DNA from: Nitrospiraceae bacterium
Lineage (GTDB): Bacteria; Nitrospirota; Thermodesulfovibrionia; UBA6902
Length of the DNA stretch: 64,000 nucleotides
Assembly: GCA_003599275.1 (NCBI GenBank)
Contig: QZJG01000005.1
Coordinates: 1 to 64,000, forward strand
Direction: 5' to 3'
Below, piece by piece: positions 39,518 to 49,706 of the stretch (the stretch's first letter is position 1; every line of letters begins with the position of its first letter). The translations under genes were made by a program, and so were the position numbers. The notes under the pieces are model-generated. The model was not told where the DNA came from. It made no database searches and worked only from the letters and a program-made list of their open reading frames with translations.

Positions 39518-41095
39518 CTATCCTATTATTGCTTTCATGCTGAGGTCTATCTTGTGTTCGGCAGGATTGACGTTAATCACCCTTACCGACAGTTCAGTCC
39601 CTGTCCTGAAGATATCTTCCATCTTTTCATCGGGTCTTTTTTCGATCTCGGATTTATGCATCAAACCCTCAACGCCGTCTTCAAGTTCAATAAACATTCC
39701 AAATTCGGCAATGCTTACGACCTTCCCCTTTACGGTATCGCCCAATTTATATTTGTCCGGAATTTCATTAAGCCAGGGGTCCGGCGTCAACTCCTTAAGC
39801 CCCACCGAAATACGTTCTTTTTCCAGCTCGATGTTCAACACCACAACATCAATCTGCTGTCCTTTTCTGAGTACGTCCGATGGATGTTTTATGCGTTTTA
39901 CCCATGATATGTCGGATATGTGGAGCAGTGCATCGACCCCCTCATCAAGGGCGATAAAGGCCCCAAAGTCAGCGAAGCTTTTCACCTTACCGGAGATCTT
40001 CTGCCCGGCAGTGTATTTGTCCCTGACAATTTCCCATGGGTTGGGTTTGAGCTGCTTTATGCTGAGAGATATCTTCTTTTCTTCCCTGCTTACTCTTAAT
40101 ATGACCGCTTCGACCTTGTCCCCGACGGAAAAAAACTTGGAAGGTTTTATGGATTTCTCCACCCAGTCGATTTCAGATACATGTATAAGTCCTTCCACCC
40201 CTTCTTCAAGTTCCACGAACAACCCGTAATCCGCAGTCGTGATGACCTTGCCGAGGATCTTTTGTCCCTGAGGATATTTTTCGTCCACCAGGTTCCATGG
40301 GTCCGATTTTTTCTGTTTATACCCGAGTGTCACTTTTTCGGTCTCGGGGTTAAATGAAAGGACCACCACATCGACCGTATCGCCGACGGTGAATAATTCA
40401 CCGGGATGACTTATCCTCCCCCATGACATATCAGATATATGCAACAGCCCATCGATGCCGCCGAGATCTATGAATGCCCCGTAATCCGTAAGGTTTTTGA
40501 CCATGCCCTTTATTACGGCCCCTTCTTTTAACAGGTTCAGGGTCTGTCCCTTGAGTATGTTCCTCTCTTCTTCAAGCAGTGCGCGCCTGGAGACGATTAC
40601 ATTGGCCCCCTTGTGATTGAGATTAAGCACCTTAAAGGCACAGCTCTGACCAATGAGGCAGTCGGTATTTTTTGTGGCCTTTATATCTATCTGTGAACCG
40701 GGAAGGAATGCGTTTACTCCGCAAATGCTTACAGTCATTCCGCCTTTTACCTTTCCGGTGATCTTGCCATCTACTGGAAGGCCTTTATTAAAGGCGTTCT
40801 CGAGCATGTCCCACGCCCTTATCCCTTCCGCCTTCAGCCTCGATAGTTTTACAAAGCCGTCCGAATCATGGAGATTTTCAACAAAAACGTCGATATCATC
40901 TCCAGGCTTCAGAAAACTGATATCATCTTCGAGCAACTCGCTCTGAGGTATAAAGCCTTCACATTTGGTGCCTACATCGACAATAACGCCGTCCGGCTTG
41001 ACCTTCAGGACATTACCCTTGACGATTGCCCTTTCCTTCAACCCCCTGAAGGTGTTGGCATAAAGTTTTTCCAAGTCATTTAATTGCGGTTCCAT
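39518..41095 (-). CDS. rpsA: 30S ribosomal protein S1
   Basis: Multiple S1 repeats (GAFIDLGGIDGLLHISDMSWGRISHP; GLFVELEEGVEGLIHVSEIDW...). Confidence 0.97.
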   Translation of the reverse strand: MEPQLNDLEKLYANTFRGLKERAIVKGNVLKVKPDGVIVDVGTKCEGFIPQSELLEDDISFLKPGDDIDVFVENLHDSDGFVKLSRLKAEGIRAWDMLENAFNKGLPVDGKITGKVKGGMTVSICGVNAFLPGSQIDIKATKNTDCLIGQSCAFKVLNLNHKGANVIVSRRALLEEERNILKGQTLNLLKEGAVIKGMVKNLTDYGAFIDLGGIDGLLHISDMSWGRISHPGELFTVGDTVDVVVLSFNPETEKVTLGYKQKKSDPWNLVDEKYPQGQKILGKVITTADYGLFVELEEGVEGLIHVSEIDWVEKSIKPSKFFSVGDKVEAVILRVSREEKKISLSIKQLKPNPWEIVRDKYTAGQKISGKVKSFADFGAFIALDEGVDALLHISDISWVKRIKHPSDVLRKGQQIDVVVLNIELEKERISVGLKELTPDPWLNEIPDKYKLGDTVKGKVVSIAEFGMFIELEDGVEGLMHKSEIEKRPDEKMEDIFRTGTELSVRVINVNPAEHKIDLSMKAIIG

Positions 41096-41108
41096 GGTGT
41101 ATATTATA

Positions 41109-41948
41109 TTACCTCCTGACAGAAATTTCCCTGATTTTCTTTACAACTCCGTCTATTATGCTCTGAGGCGTCGATGCGCCCCCTGATATTCCCACCGTCT
41201 CAATTCCATTAAACCAGTCCTCTACTATCTCCTGGCCGGTTTCAATATGGTATACTTTATCACAAACTTCCCCTGAAAGCTTGACAAGCTGATTTGTATT
41301 TGCACTGTTTTTGCCCCCGACGATAATCAGAAGGCCTACCTTTTTTGCGAGCTCTTTGGTCTCCCGGACCCTCTGGATAGTGGAATCACATATCGTATTA
41401 TAAATTTTCACTTCCCGCGCCTTTCCTATTACATAGGAAATGATACCCTTGAAGGTTACAAACGACTGGGTCGTCTGGACGATTATCCCGACCCTCTTTT
41501 TCAGTACGGGCATGTTTTCCACATCATTTGCCACTACTACATCCTCCCCCGCAAAGCCGATCAAACCGTGCACTTCGGGGTGCTCTTTGTCTCCGATTAT
41601 GAGCACCTGATAACCCTCATCTTTCAGTATCTTGGTATAGTCCTGGGCTTTTTTGACAAAAGGGCAGGTCGCGTCAATGACGTTATATCCCATCTTCGAC
41701 GTCTCGGTATAAACTTCAGGCGATACTCCGTGCGTTCGTATAATCAGGGTCTCAATGTCGGGAGCATACAGGTTGTCGGTCGTATTGACTCCCACGCCTT
41801 TCAGCTCTTCCACCACCTGAGGGTTATGAATCAACGGGCCATATGTAAAAACTCCCCGCTTTGATTTTTTTGCAAAATCAAAAGTAATGTCAATCGCGCG
41901 TTTGACGCCGAAACAAAATCCGGCTTTTTTAGCGATAATTATCTGCAT
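41109..41948 (-). CDS. ispH: 4-hydroxy-3-methylbut-2-enyl diphosphate reductase
   Basis: IIIAKKAGFCFGVKRAID, VIDATCPFVKKAQ, GISGGASTPQSII. Confidence 0.97.
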   Translation of the reverse strand: MQIIIAKKAGFCFGVKRAIDITFDFAKKSKRGVFTYGPLIHNPQVVEELKGVGVNTTDNLYAPDIETLIIRTHGVSPEVYTETSKMGYNVIDATCPFVKKAQDYTKILKDEGYQVLIIGDKEHPEVHGLIGFAGEDVVVANDVENMPVLKKRVGIIVQTTQSFVTFKGIISYVIGKAREVKIYNTICDSTIQRVRETKELAKKVGLLIIVGGKNSANTNQLVKLSGEVCDKVYHIETGQEIVEDWFNGIETVGISGGASTPQSIIDGVVKKIREISVRR

Positions 41949-42561
41949 ACTGTTCTCTCATCTCCTTGATGGCAGCCATGATCCTTTCGCTTGTTTCTTC
42001 GTGAAGGACATGGCCTTCTTCCTTTACAGAGGGAGTATAATATATCGGCCTGCCAAATACTACCGATATCCTTCCCCTTCTCAGCCACTTAGCGTCAACA
42101 GGCAACACCTTGTCGGAACCGACGATCAATGCCGGTATGACAGGGACCTTGCTCAGGCCGACTATCATCCCCACGCCGCGCTTGGCCTTAAGCATCTCCC
42201 CGGTTTCACTCCTCCTGCCTTCAGGGAAGATAACTATAAGCTCGCCGCCCTTTAGTCTGGCAACCGTCTCTTTTATTGTTGAGGGTTGGGTCCTTTCCCT
42301 GTTTACCGGAATTGCGGCATACTTTATCGCCTGGCCCAGGACCGGTATACTGAAAAGACCTTTCCTCGCCATAAAAGTGGCCTTTCTCGAAATCACTGCG
42401 CCTAACAAAGGGGGATCAAGGTAACTTATATGATTTGCAGCTACAATCGCCCCTCCCTCAACCGGGACATTCTCCATCCCTCTGACCTCCACCCCTCCAT
42501 TGATGCGCAGGATGGACCGTATAAGGATCTGAGTAAATTTATATAAGAGTTTTATCAACAC
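41929..42561 (-). CDS. plsC: 1-acyl-sn-glycerol-3-phosphate acyltransferase
   Basis: IVAANHISYLDPPLLG, VIFPEGRRSETGEM. Confidence 0.93.
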   Translation of the reverse strand: MLIKLLYKFTQILIRSILRINGGVEVRGMENVPVEGGAIVAANHISYLDPPLLGAVISRKATFMARKGLFSIPVLGQAIKYAAIPVNRERTQPSTIKETVARLKGGELIVIFPEGRRSETGEMLKAKRGVGMIVGLSKVPVIPALIVGSDKVLPVDAKWLRRGRISVVFGRPIYYTPSVKEEGHVLHEETSERIMAAIKEMREQYADNYR

Positions 42562-42580
42562 ACCGGCTCCTTACATTAGA

Positions 42581-43234
42581 TCAAAAACTACTCCTGACCC
42601 TCTCAAATATCTTCTCAACTACTTCATCAATGCTCAACCCGGTTGAATCAATATAAATCATATCACCTGTTTTTGTGAGCGGTGAGTTTTGTCTCGTTGA
42701 GTCTCTCTCATCCCTCTTTTTGATATCTTCGAGTGTCTTCTCGAGGGTAATGCCCGGATCTTTCAATTTTAATTCCTCATATCTTCTTCTTGCCCGTTCG
42801 CCGACCCCGGCATCGAGATAGAACTTGTTTTTTGCCTCCGGAAAGATAGTGGTCCCCGTATCTCTCCCCTCTATCACCACCCTGCCCTGAAGACAGATGT
42901 CTCTTTGCAGGGAAAAAAGACCCGCCCGTACGATGGGAATGGCAGAGACCCGGGAGCTTAATTCTCCGATCTCAGCCGTCCTTATTTCCGAAGTGACATC
43001 AACACCGTCTACGGCAATCCTGCCGTCAGTCAGGGTAATTTGTATGTTTCCCACGAGATGTTTGAGGGCCGTCTCGTCGTCAAGACTTACCTCCTCTTCC
43101 CTTGCCTTCCACGCAACCGCCCTGTAAAGCGCACCCGTGTCAAGATACTCATATCCCAGCTTTTCGGCAAGGATTCTTGCAGCCGTGCCCTTTCCGGAGC
43201 CGGAAGGACCATCTATGGTAATTACGTCTTTCAT
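42581..43234 (-). CDS. cmk: Cytidylate kinase
   Basis: VITIDGPSGSGKGTAARILAEKLGYEYLDTGALYRAVAW, VIEGRDTGTTIFPEA. Confidence 0.97.
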   Translation of the reverse strand: MKDVITIDGPSGSGKGTAARILAEKLGYEYLDTGALYRAVAWKAREEEVSLDDETALKHLVGNIQITLTDGRIAVDGVDVTSEIRTAEIGELSSRVSAIPIVRAGLFSLQRDICLQGRVVIEGRDTGTTIFPEAKNKFYLDAGVGERARRRYEELKLKDPGITLEKTLEDIKKRDERDSTRQNSPLTKTGDMIYIDSTGLSIDEVVEKIFERVRSSF

Positions 43235-43356
43235 TATAAGTGTAAATGCCGGTTTGCGTCCGTTAATGTCCCTGGTACAATCCGGCTGGTCCCCTGCAAG
43301 GGTAGCTTAAGACGGAGAATATAATAACAAAATCCGGAATTCTAATCCATGAGTCC

Positions 43357-43553
43357 CCGAAAAATAGAGATAGAATTATAACACCGTTGATTTATCTGTC
43401 ATTGCGAGAACCCTAAGGGTTCGTGGCAATCTTCCTTGAGATTGCGGAGTTTATCCCCAGCGATAAAAAGAGATTGCTTCGGTCGTATCGACCTCGCAAT
43501 GACGAAGCGAGGGACCTGCTCGCAATGACAACTTCCTATCTCTATTCTTCAGT
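43357..43553. mobile_element. MITE-like inverted-repeat element, family A copy 2
   Basis: Left CCGAAAAATAGAGATA; right TATCTCTATTCTTCAG (14/16 complementary). Internal TGTCATTGCGAGAACCCTAAGGGTTCGTGGCAATC and CTCGCAATGACAAC as in copy 1. Confidence 0.75.
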
Positions 43554-44241
43554 CCGGCAGATGCTTAAATACTGCGGACAAGATCCTGTAACCCACTACC
43601 GCAATACCTTTAAGGTTCCCCGTAAGTTTTGATTTCCCGGTCCCTTTGCGGTAACTGACCGGCACTTCGGTTATCCTGAATTTCTTCTTGACAGCCTTGA
43701 TCTGCATCTCGACTGTCCATCCGAGGTTGTCCTGCATATCAAGCTCCAGCAGCCTGCTGAATTTAATGGCCCTGAACGGGCCTACGTCCGTGTACTTGAA
43801 TCCGTATAATAATCTTATTAATGTCGCAGCCAGCCAGTTACCAAAACGGACCGGAGCACGAAGCGCGCCCTTTTCCGCCTTTCCCAAAACACGCGAGCCT
43901 AAAACAAGGTCGTAATCTTCATTTATTATCGGCGTGACAAGCCTGGTGATTTCATCCGGATGGTCACTGTAATTCCCGTCCGCAAAAACCACGATGTCCG
44001 GATTCCGTGTCTTCAGGTATTCAATCCCCTTAAGACATGGATAGCCATAGCCCCTTTTGGACTCGGACAGGAGGGTCGCCCCCCGCTCCCTGGCTATATC
44101 GGGCGTCCTGTCACTGCTGCCGTTGTCTATTACGACAACCTCGCTTACCACATCCATCGGCATGTCCTCAAGGACAAGAGGCAACGTCTTCTCCTCGTTC
44201 AGCGCCGGTATTATCACGGCTATTTTTTTGTCGATCGGCAT
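43549..44241 (-). CDS. Family 2 glycosyltransferase (dolichyl-phosphate mannosyltransferase-like)
   Basis: IAVIIPALNEEKTLPLVLEDMP, VIDNGSSDRT, DIVVFADGNYSDHPDEI, RYRKGTGKSKLTGNLKG-like end. Confidence 0.9.
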   Translation of the reverse strand: MPIDKKIAVIIPALNEEKTLPLVLEDMPMDVVSEVVVIDNGSSDRTPDIARERGATLLSESKRGYGYPCLKGIEYLKTRNPDIVVFADGNYSDHPDEITRLVTPIINEDYDLVLGSRVLGKAEKGALRAPVRFGNWLAATLIRLLYGFKYTDVGPFRAIKFSRLLELDMQDNLGWTVEMQIKAVKKKFRITEVPVSYRKGTGKSKLTGNLKGIAVVGYRILSAVFKHLPD

Positions 44242-44248
44242 TTTTCCC

Positions 44249-44398
44249 TCACCTGAACAAATCCGGAAACTCTCTCCACCACTTTATCTGGTTTTCAAAA
44301 AACAATGTTCTTTCCGGTACCGTGAAATACAGCGCCGCCATCAGAAATACGATTACCATAAACAATATAAAAAATATTTTTTCTCTGTCAGCCTTCAT
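44249..44398 (-). CDS. Small single-TM protein (49 aa) between GT2 and a large membrane protein
   Basis: Manual translation MKADREKIFFILFMVIVFLMAALYFTVPERTLFFENQIKWWREFPDLFR*. Overlaps the 3' end of 44388..46352; fills the operon gap. Confidence 0.55.
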   Translation of the reverse strand: MKADREKIFFILFMVIVFLMAALYFTVPERTLFFENQIKWWREFPDLFR

Positions 44399-46352
44399 CT
44401 TTGTTGAATTTCAGGACCTTGTAGTTTTCATCGGCGTAGACCGTCCTGAATCTCTCTTTAAGCCTGCCCAGCCATCCAAGAGATGAACGTGCCTTTTCTT
44501 CCCTGTCAATCCATTTATCTTCTTCCGAATTCCGCCTGATTAATACATGTGTCGTATTGCTGTGTCTCAACATTTTCAGCCATTCATTATAATGGTCGGC
44601 CTTGATATAAGCCACCTTGTTTGAAAAAGCGCTGTTCCATAAAGGGGTCAGAAACAGGGGTTCAAAGGTATGAGCAAGGACGTCGCCGCCTGATATGTTT
44701 CTGCCAAGCCATATCCAGTATCCATATTCCTGGCGCGCGTGCAGATCGATACTGAATGCGTTGTGCTGCGCAAGGGTGCGTTCATTTGCAGGCAGATGCA
44801 TGAACTTCTTGATCTGCAACGGCATAACGCAAGGCGAGTTCGCTGTAAAGGCTGTATAACCGGCAAGCGCCAGGGCGATGATCTTCAACACGTTTCCTCT
44901 TTTACCAAAATAATCGAGCATAAGTCCGAAGGACAATACCCCTGATCCAAAGAGGAAGATAACATATCTCGAATTCCAGTTTCTGGTATGAATAAGGAAT
45001 GTAACAAAAAGTACGGCGCTTACCGAAAGAAAACCGTATCGCCTTTTAACCAGGGCATATACGATGGAAAACAGCAAACCCGGCAGGAACAGGACAAACC
45101 ACAGGGGGCCGAAACCGCTTACCCGCGAGTCATAGAAATAATATTCGACCCGTTCCATCCAGACATACAGTATCCTTTTAACGGGCGACAGGCCTTCAAA
45201 GACCGGCGGAAGCGGTTCGATGAATTCCTTGTATAATCCCTTGAAGATTGTAACATTGAATACGGAAACCTCCATGGGATATACAGGGCTGCCGTAAAGT
45301 ATCCAGTTTTTGATGTACCAGTAGCCTCCTATTAAAATCGCCGGGACCGCAAAATACAGGAGATAGGGTTTAATGCCCAGGACCGGCCTCCCCTTTACCA
45401 TCTCCTGCGCCCAGAAAAAGGCCGACAGCACAATAACAAATAAAGGGCCCGATCCTTTTGCTCCGAGCAATATCCCCGTTGCCAGCCCGGCCAATAAAAC
45501 AGGGAGGGAAGAGGGGACCCGGGACTGGCGGGAAGAAGGATTGCTGTGCAAAAGAAAATTGATCGCGGCAAGAAACAGCGCAGACACCGTGACATCGATA
45601 TAGTTTGTCGTGACCTGAAGAATTGTTATGGGCGCGAAGAAGAAAAGCAGGGCCGAATAAATCGCGTTCCTCCCGCTGATATTTATTTTTACGGCAATGC
45701 CGTAGACTGCAAAGATGCCGATTATGACAAAAAGGAGCTGGCCCAGGTCCGCTATGACGTCAGACCGCAGGAATATTATGTTCCATATAAAAAGCAGTTC
45801 AGCATTCTTCGGAAAAATATTCATAAACTGGGTGATCATCGAGAAGACAGGATTTTCCTGTATGGCGCCGCTCTGGATGATATAGCCCGCCATCGGCAGA
45901 TGATACCAGATCGCGTCCCATGCATAAGAGGGGAAAAGGTATCCCAAAAAGATTGCCCAGCACATAGTTATTGAAAACAGGACGATCAGCAAAAGCAGTA
46001 TGAAGTCCTTTTTAATTATGCCGGCAAGGCGTATTGTCCTGTCATTAAGTTCATTCAGGATGCCGCTGACAAATGGTTTGATATTCTCTTCATGGCCCAT
46101 TTTGCCGTGGAATAAAGCGCCGGCCAGGACAACCGATGATATGGAAAGGTTAAGCAGAAACAGGGGAACTGCGTAAAGACTCCTGAACAATACACCAAGC
46201 AGAAGCTCTGTCAGAATTATCTGCGTTAAACAGAGTACCAGGGCGCCTGTTACTCTGTCGATGAAAGGTAAAATGTCTCTCTTCCTGAAAAGGAATATGT
46301 GCCAGGAGGAAAACAGGAGAAGATTGATACTTATATATGCTGCGGTGTTCAA
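44388..46352 (-). CDS. Multi-TM glycosyltransferase-like membrane protein (ArnT/PMT-like topology)
   Basis: About 12 TM segments; YLFPSYAWDAIWYHLPMAGYIIQSGAI; soluble C-terminal region. Confidence 0.6.
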   Translation of the reverse strand: MNTAAYISINLLLFSSWHIFLFRKRDILPFIDRVTGALVLCLTQIILTELLLGVLFRSLYAVPLFLLNLSISSVVLAGALFHGKMGHEENIKPFVSGILNELNDRTIRLAGIIKKDFILLLLIVLFSITMCWAIFLGYLFPSYAWDAIWYHLPMAGYIIQSGAIQENPVFSMITQFMNIFPKNAELLFIWNIIFLRSDVIADLGQLLFVIIGIFAVYGIAVKINISGRNAIYSALLFFFAPITILQVTTNYIDVTVSALFLAAINFLLHSNPSSRQSRVPSSLPVLLAGLATGILLGAKGSGPLFVIVLSAFFWAQEMVKGRPVLGIKPYLLYFAVPAILIGGYWYIKNWILYGSPVYPMEVSVFNVTIFKGLYKEFIEPLPPVFEGLSPVKRILYVWMERVEYYFYDSRVSGFGPLWFVLFLPGLLFSIVYALVKRRYGFLSVSAVLFVTFLIHTRNWNSRYVIFLFGSGVLSFGLMLDYFGKRGNVLKIIALALAGYTAFTANSPCVMPLQIKKFMHLPANERTLAQHNAFSIDLHARQEYGYWIWLGRNISGGDVLAHTFEPLFLTPLWNSAFSNKVAYIKADHYNEWLKMLRHSNTTHVLIRRNSEEDKWIDREEKARSSLGWLGRLKERFRTVYADENYKVLKFNKDEG

Positions 46353-46847
46353 TCAGTCAAAACAGTTCCAGAACCTTCTGAAACTGCAGTCCGTCATTTC
46401 ATGATAGCGCCTTAACCGGGCTTCAGCCTCGTCCTTCATCCCCATTTTTCCGTAGACTGCCGCGATGTCCCACAACGCATAACGGTGTGAGGGGTCTTCT
46501 TCAAGGACCTTTTGGTATTGTGCCAGGGCTTCTTCATATTGGCCGCTTTCCACGTAAATGGAAGCCATATCATATAATGCATGAACATTTCCCGGATTTA
46601 TCTCCAATGCCTTTTTATAGCGGGCCATGGCTTTTTCGTAATCGCGTTTTTCCTTGTAAACATATCCCAGGTCATAATTGGCAAAAGGATGACCGGGGAA
46701 AATATCGAGGAGTTTTTTGTACGCAACCTCCGCTTTATCGTAATCTTTCCTTTCTTTGTAGGTCAATCCGATCTGGTAATAAGCATATGCGTCATCCGGA
46801 TTTGACTTAACGGCCTCTGTGAACTCTTCGACGGCCTTGTCCTGCAA
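46353..46847 (-). CDS. TPR-repeat protein; coding signal extends upstream with an apparent frameshift
   Basis: DAYAYYQIGLTYKERKDYDKAEVAYKKLLDIFPGHPFANYDLGYVYKEKRDYEKAMARYKKALEINPGN: consecutive TPRs. Confidence 0.85.
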   Translation of the reverse strand: MQDKAVEEFTEAVKSNPDDAYAYYQIGLTYKERKDYDKAEVAYKKLLDIFPGHPFANYDLGYVYKEKRDYEKAMARYKKALEINPGNVHALYDMASIYVESGQYEEALAQYQKVLEEDPSHRYALWDIAAVYGKMGMKDEAEARLRRYHEMTDCSFRRFWNCFD

Positions 46848-47070
46848 ATTTAAGGTCTGATAAAAGATTGCGAGGAGGGTATGCCTGTTATCGACAACAT
46901 AAAAAGATAATATTGCTAAGAGGGAACCCGCTATCAGGGTATAGATAATTTTTTTTTATTCTTCATCTCTGAAAATCTTCAATCTTGTCAGCCTGAACAG
47001 AAATTCCCCAACACATTTCCTGAATAGTCAATTCCTCGCAAACTGTGAAACCATCGCTTGCCCGGTTTGT

Positions 47071-48054
47071 TTAGTGCACGTAGACCACGGCCAAACCGAA
47101 GGTTTCTCCCAGGGCGCTGTTTTTTGTCTTGAACTCGCCAACACCCGACAGGTCCCTGTTGTATGAAACTACCGTCTGCCATTTAGGAGTTATGTTAAAC
47201 TGAAGCCCTGCGTAGGCATTCAAACTGGACGACTCAAGCGCAAGGGTATCCTGGATAAGCGCCCCCTCGGCATGATTGTTGGCTGCTGTTCCTGTTTCGA
47301 AGCTTTTCGTTATAAGCTCATTTGAAACCTCTGCGTTTCCAAGTGCCTTTGTCCATGCCACATACGCCACTGCTGATAACCAGGACGTGAGGGGATAACC
47401 GCCACCGAAGGAAACCTTGAGCTGATCGGATGGCTTAAATGTGACCGGGTCAAACTTTTCGTTTTCAAATCTGTACTTATATCCTGTATTAAGCCATGCA
47501 TATCCTTTGCCGAAACCCCTTCCTAACAGGATCGCCAAAGTCGCGTCGTACTGGCCGTCCCCCAAACTTAAATCCTCAAGCGGGTGGCCGTAGTGATATG
47601 CTTCAGGGATCTTTACTTCCCCCTGTAGAGACATCAGTGCCCCGGAACCTAACAGGTTTTGAACAAGATTATATCTCAGGCCCAGGTTAATATCGCCTAT
47701 TCCGTTTGGTCCGTCTTCTCCTGCAAACTTCATGGTATCATTGGAACGCTGCCGGTCATACGGCACCGACCCATAGACAGTGAGTGTATCGATAATCCCA
47801 TATTCTCCGTAATACGTCACCTTGCTCGATGTAAACTCTTCTTCTTCGTTCCTGAAGACCCTTGAATGTGTATTGACTATCTCATCGCTCGCGTTCCTCT
47901 CGATAGTCGTGAATTTCTTTGTCGTCTTGTAATAACTCAAAGTAAGCTGATTGTAAGAATGGCCCTTTGCCTGCGTCCATGCAGAAAAAGCCTCGCCGGA
48001 AAGAAAAATGCATACCGCCAACATCAGAAACATCGTAAAGATATTTTTCCTCAT
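47071..48054 (-). CDS. Outer-membrane beta-barrel protein (phenol-degradation MetA/transporter-like)
   Basis: Signal peptide; alternating beta-strands; NGIGDINLGLRYNLVQNLLGSGALMSLQGEVKIPEAYHYG; short polar/aromatic C-terminus. Confidence 0.65.
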   Translation of the reverse strand: MRKNIFTMFLMLAVCIFLSGEAFSAWTQAKGHSYNQLTLSYYKTTKKFTTIERNASDEIVNTHSRVFRNEEEEFTSSKVTYYGEYGIIDTLTVYGSVPYDRQRSNDTMKFAGEDGPNGIGDINLGLRYNLVQNLLGSGALMSLQGEVKIPEAYHYGHPLEDLSLGDGQYDATLAILLGRGFGKGYAWLNTGYKYRFENEKFDPVTFKPSDQLKVSFGGGYPLTSWLSAVAYVAWTKALGNAEVSNELITKSFETGTAANNHAEGALIQDTLALESSSLNAYAGLQFNITPKWQTVVSYNRDLSGVGEFKTKNSALGETFGLAVVYVH

Positions 48055-48116
48055 AACATTTTGCTCCTTTGAAGTGGAATTTATTTACTAAGGTACAACA
48101 ACCCTTCACCAACAGA

Positions 48117-49706
48117 CTAAGCAGCAATTACATCTTCAGTATTTCGCCTGGAAATCAGATGGCGTACAAGACGGTTTGAAATCAACCGTCCTAATATTAC
48201 TTGATAAAGCGACAAAAAAGCAACATAGAAATAACCTACCTGGAAAATCATAAGGAAAGGAATAGACACGTAAACTCTGTTTATAAAAGCAAAGTAAATA
48301 TTGAATGTAAAATATATCCCCAGGAGCAATTCAAGAATTACCAGCAAGTTGATCTCTCCCCTGTATTTCTTGCCGAACCACCGGTCCCTCTTCTTTTCAA
48401 TCATGTATTTCGGCGTCCGTTTGAATTCGGTCTTTTTGTTGAACAGCGCCTCAAGCACCGCCTTTGAATTATTTACGGTGAGACCTATCCCGAGAGACAT
48501 CAGCATGGGCATATAAACCAGTCTTGATTTCCAGTCTTTATAAGCTTCTTTCTGGGAGCACAGATAAAAAAATGATATGCCGGTCGTCGCCACAAGCAAA
48601 AAAGGCACGTCTGCCACAAGCATCTGGAACCATCCGATGTTTATCCTCGCAACCATGGACGGATACATCAATACCGAGAGCAGCAACATGAGCAGATACG
48701 ACATATTGTTTGTCAAATGGAAAAAAGCCTCCACTTTCACCTTTAGCGGGAGGTCGCTCTTTATGATCTGCGGGAGCAATTTCTTTGCCGTCTGTATCGA
48801 GCCCTTGGCCCACCTGTTCTGCTGGCTCTTGAACGCGTTGACATCAACGGGGATTTCCGAGGGAGAAGTTTCATCCTTCAGAAAAATAAATTTCCATCCT
48901 TTAAGCTGCGATCTGTAGCTCAGATCGAGGTCTTCCGTAAGGGTGTCATGCTGCCAGCCTCCTGCCGATTCTATGGCTTCCCTTCTCCAGACGCCTGCTG
49001 TCCCGTTGAAGTTGAAAAACCGCCCGGACCAGTTCCTCGCGGTGTGCTCTATGACGAAATGTCCGTCAAGCATAATGGCCTGAATTTTGGTCAGGAATGA
49101 ATAGTCCCTGTTCAGATACGACCATCTCGTCTGTACCATGCCGACGGATTTGTCGGCAAAATAATGAATGGTCTTTTGCAACACGGCAGCCTGGGGCACG
49201 AAATCAGCGTCAAACACCGCAACCAGTTCGCCTTTGGCAGTCCTGAGTCCATGCTCAAGAGCGCCGCTTTTAAATCCTTCCCTGCTGCCGCGATGGATGT
49301 AATGAATATCGTGTCCTTTCTTCCGGAACTCATCTACGCATTCCCTGGCGACGACCGTTGTTTCATCCGTAGAATCGTCAAGCACCTGTATATCAAGAAG
49401 CTCCCCGGGATATTCAATTTCACAGGAAGCGGCAATCAGTCGCCTGACAACATACATCTCGTTATATATGGGGAGCTGAATGGTAACGCGGGGGAGCTTG
49501 TCCAGCTTTCCCTTGAGCTGAGGTCTGTCTTTCCGGTGCCTGTAATAAAGATATACCATGTAATAGCGGTGGGATGCGTAAATAAAAACCGTTATCAGGA
49601 CGAGAAAATATATTATTAAAAATAAATAAAGCAGCATATGAGCAACCCCTGTAAAATGATAGAAAAATTTATGAAGAGCCATTATAACACACAGCAAATC
49701 CTGCAA
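48117..49706 (-). CDS. Processive family 2 glycosyltransferase, multi-TM (CslA/cellulose-synthase-like)
   Basis: VTIQLPIYNEMYVVRRLI, DDSTDET, AVFDADFVPQ, TEDLDLSYR, QQNRWAKGS (QxxRW). Confidence 0.9.
   Translation of the reverse strand: MQDLLCVIMALHKFFYHFTGVAHMLLYLFLIIYFLVLITVFIYASHRYYMVYLYYRHRKDRPQLKGKLDKLPRVTIQLPIYNEMYVVRRLIAASCEIEYPGELLDIQVLDDSTDETTVVARECVDEFRKKGHDIHYIHRGSREGFKSGALEHGLRTAKGELVAVFDADFVPQAAVLQKTIHYFADKSVGMVQTRWSYLNRDYSFLTKIQAIMLDGHFVIEHTARNWSGRFFNFNGTAGVWRREAIESAGGWQHDTLTEDLDLSYRSQLKGWKFIFLKDETSPSEIPVDVNAFKSQQNRWAKGSIQTAKKLLPQIIKSDLPLKVKVEAFFHLTNNMSYLLMLLLSVLMYPSMVARINIGWFQMLVADVPFLLVATTGISFFYLCSQKEAYKDWKSRLVYMPMLMSLGIGLTVNNSKAVLEALFNKKTEFKRTPKYMIEKKRDRWFGKKYRGEINLLVILELLLGIYFTFNIYFAFINRVYVSIPFLMIFQVGYFYVAFLSLYQVILGRLISNRLVRHLISRRNTEDVIAA

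Noticed and set aside
39045-40229. 394-aa plus-strand ORF
   Set aside because: Antisense to sppA and rpsA, both with clear family motifs; low-complexity translation.
43395-43535. tRNA gene suggested by GGTTCG and palindromic arms
   Set aside because: No cloverleaf; the sequence recurs as part of the dispersed inverted-repeat family.
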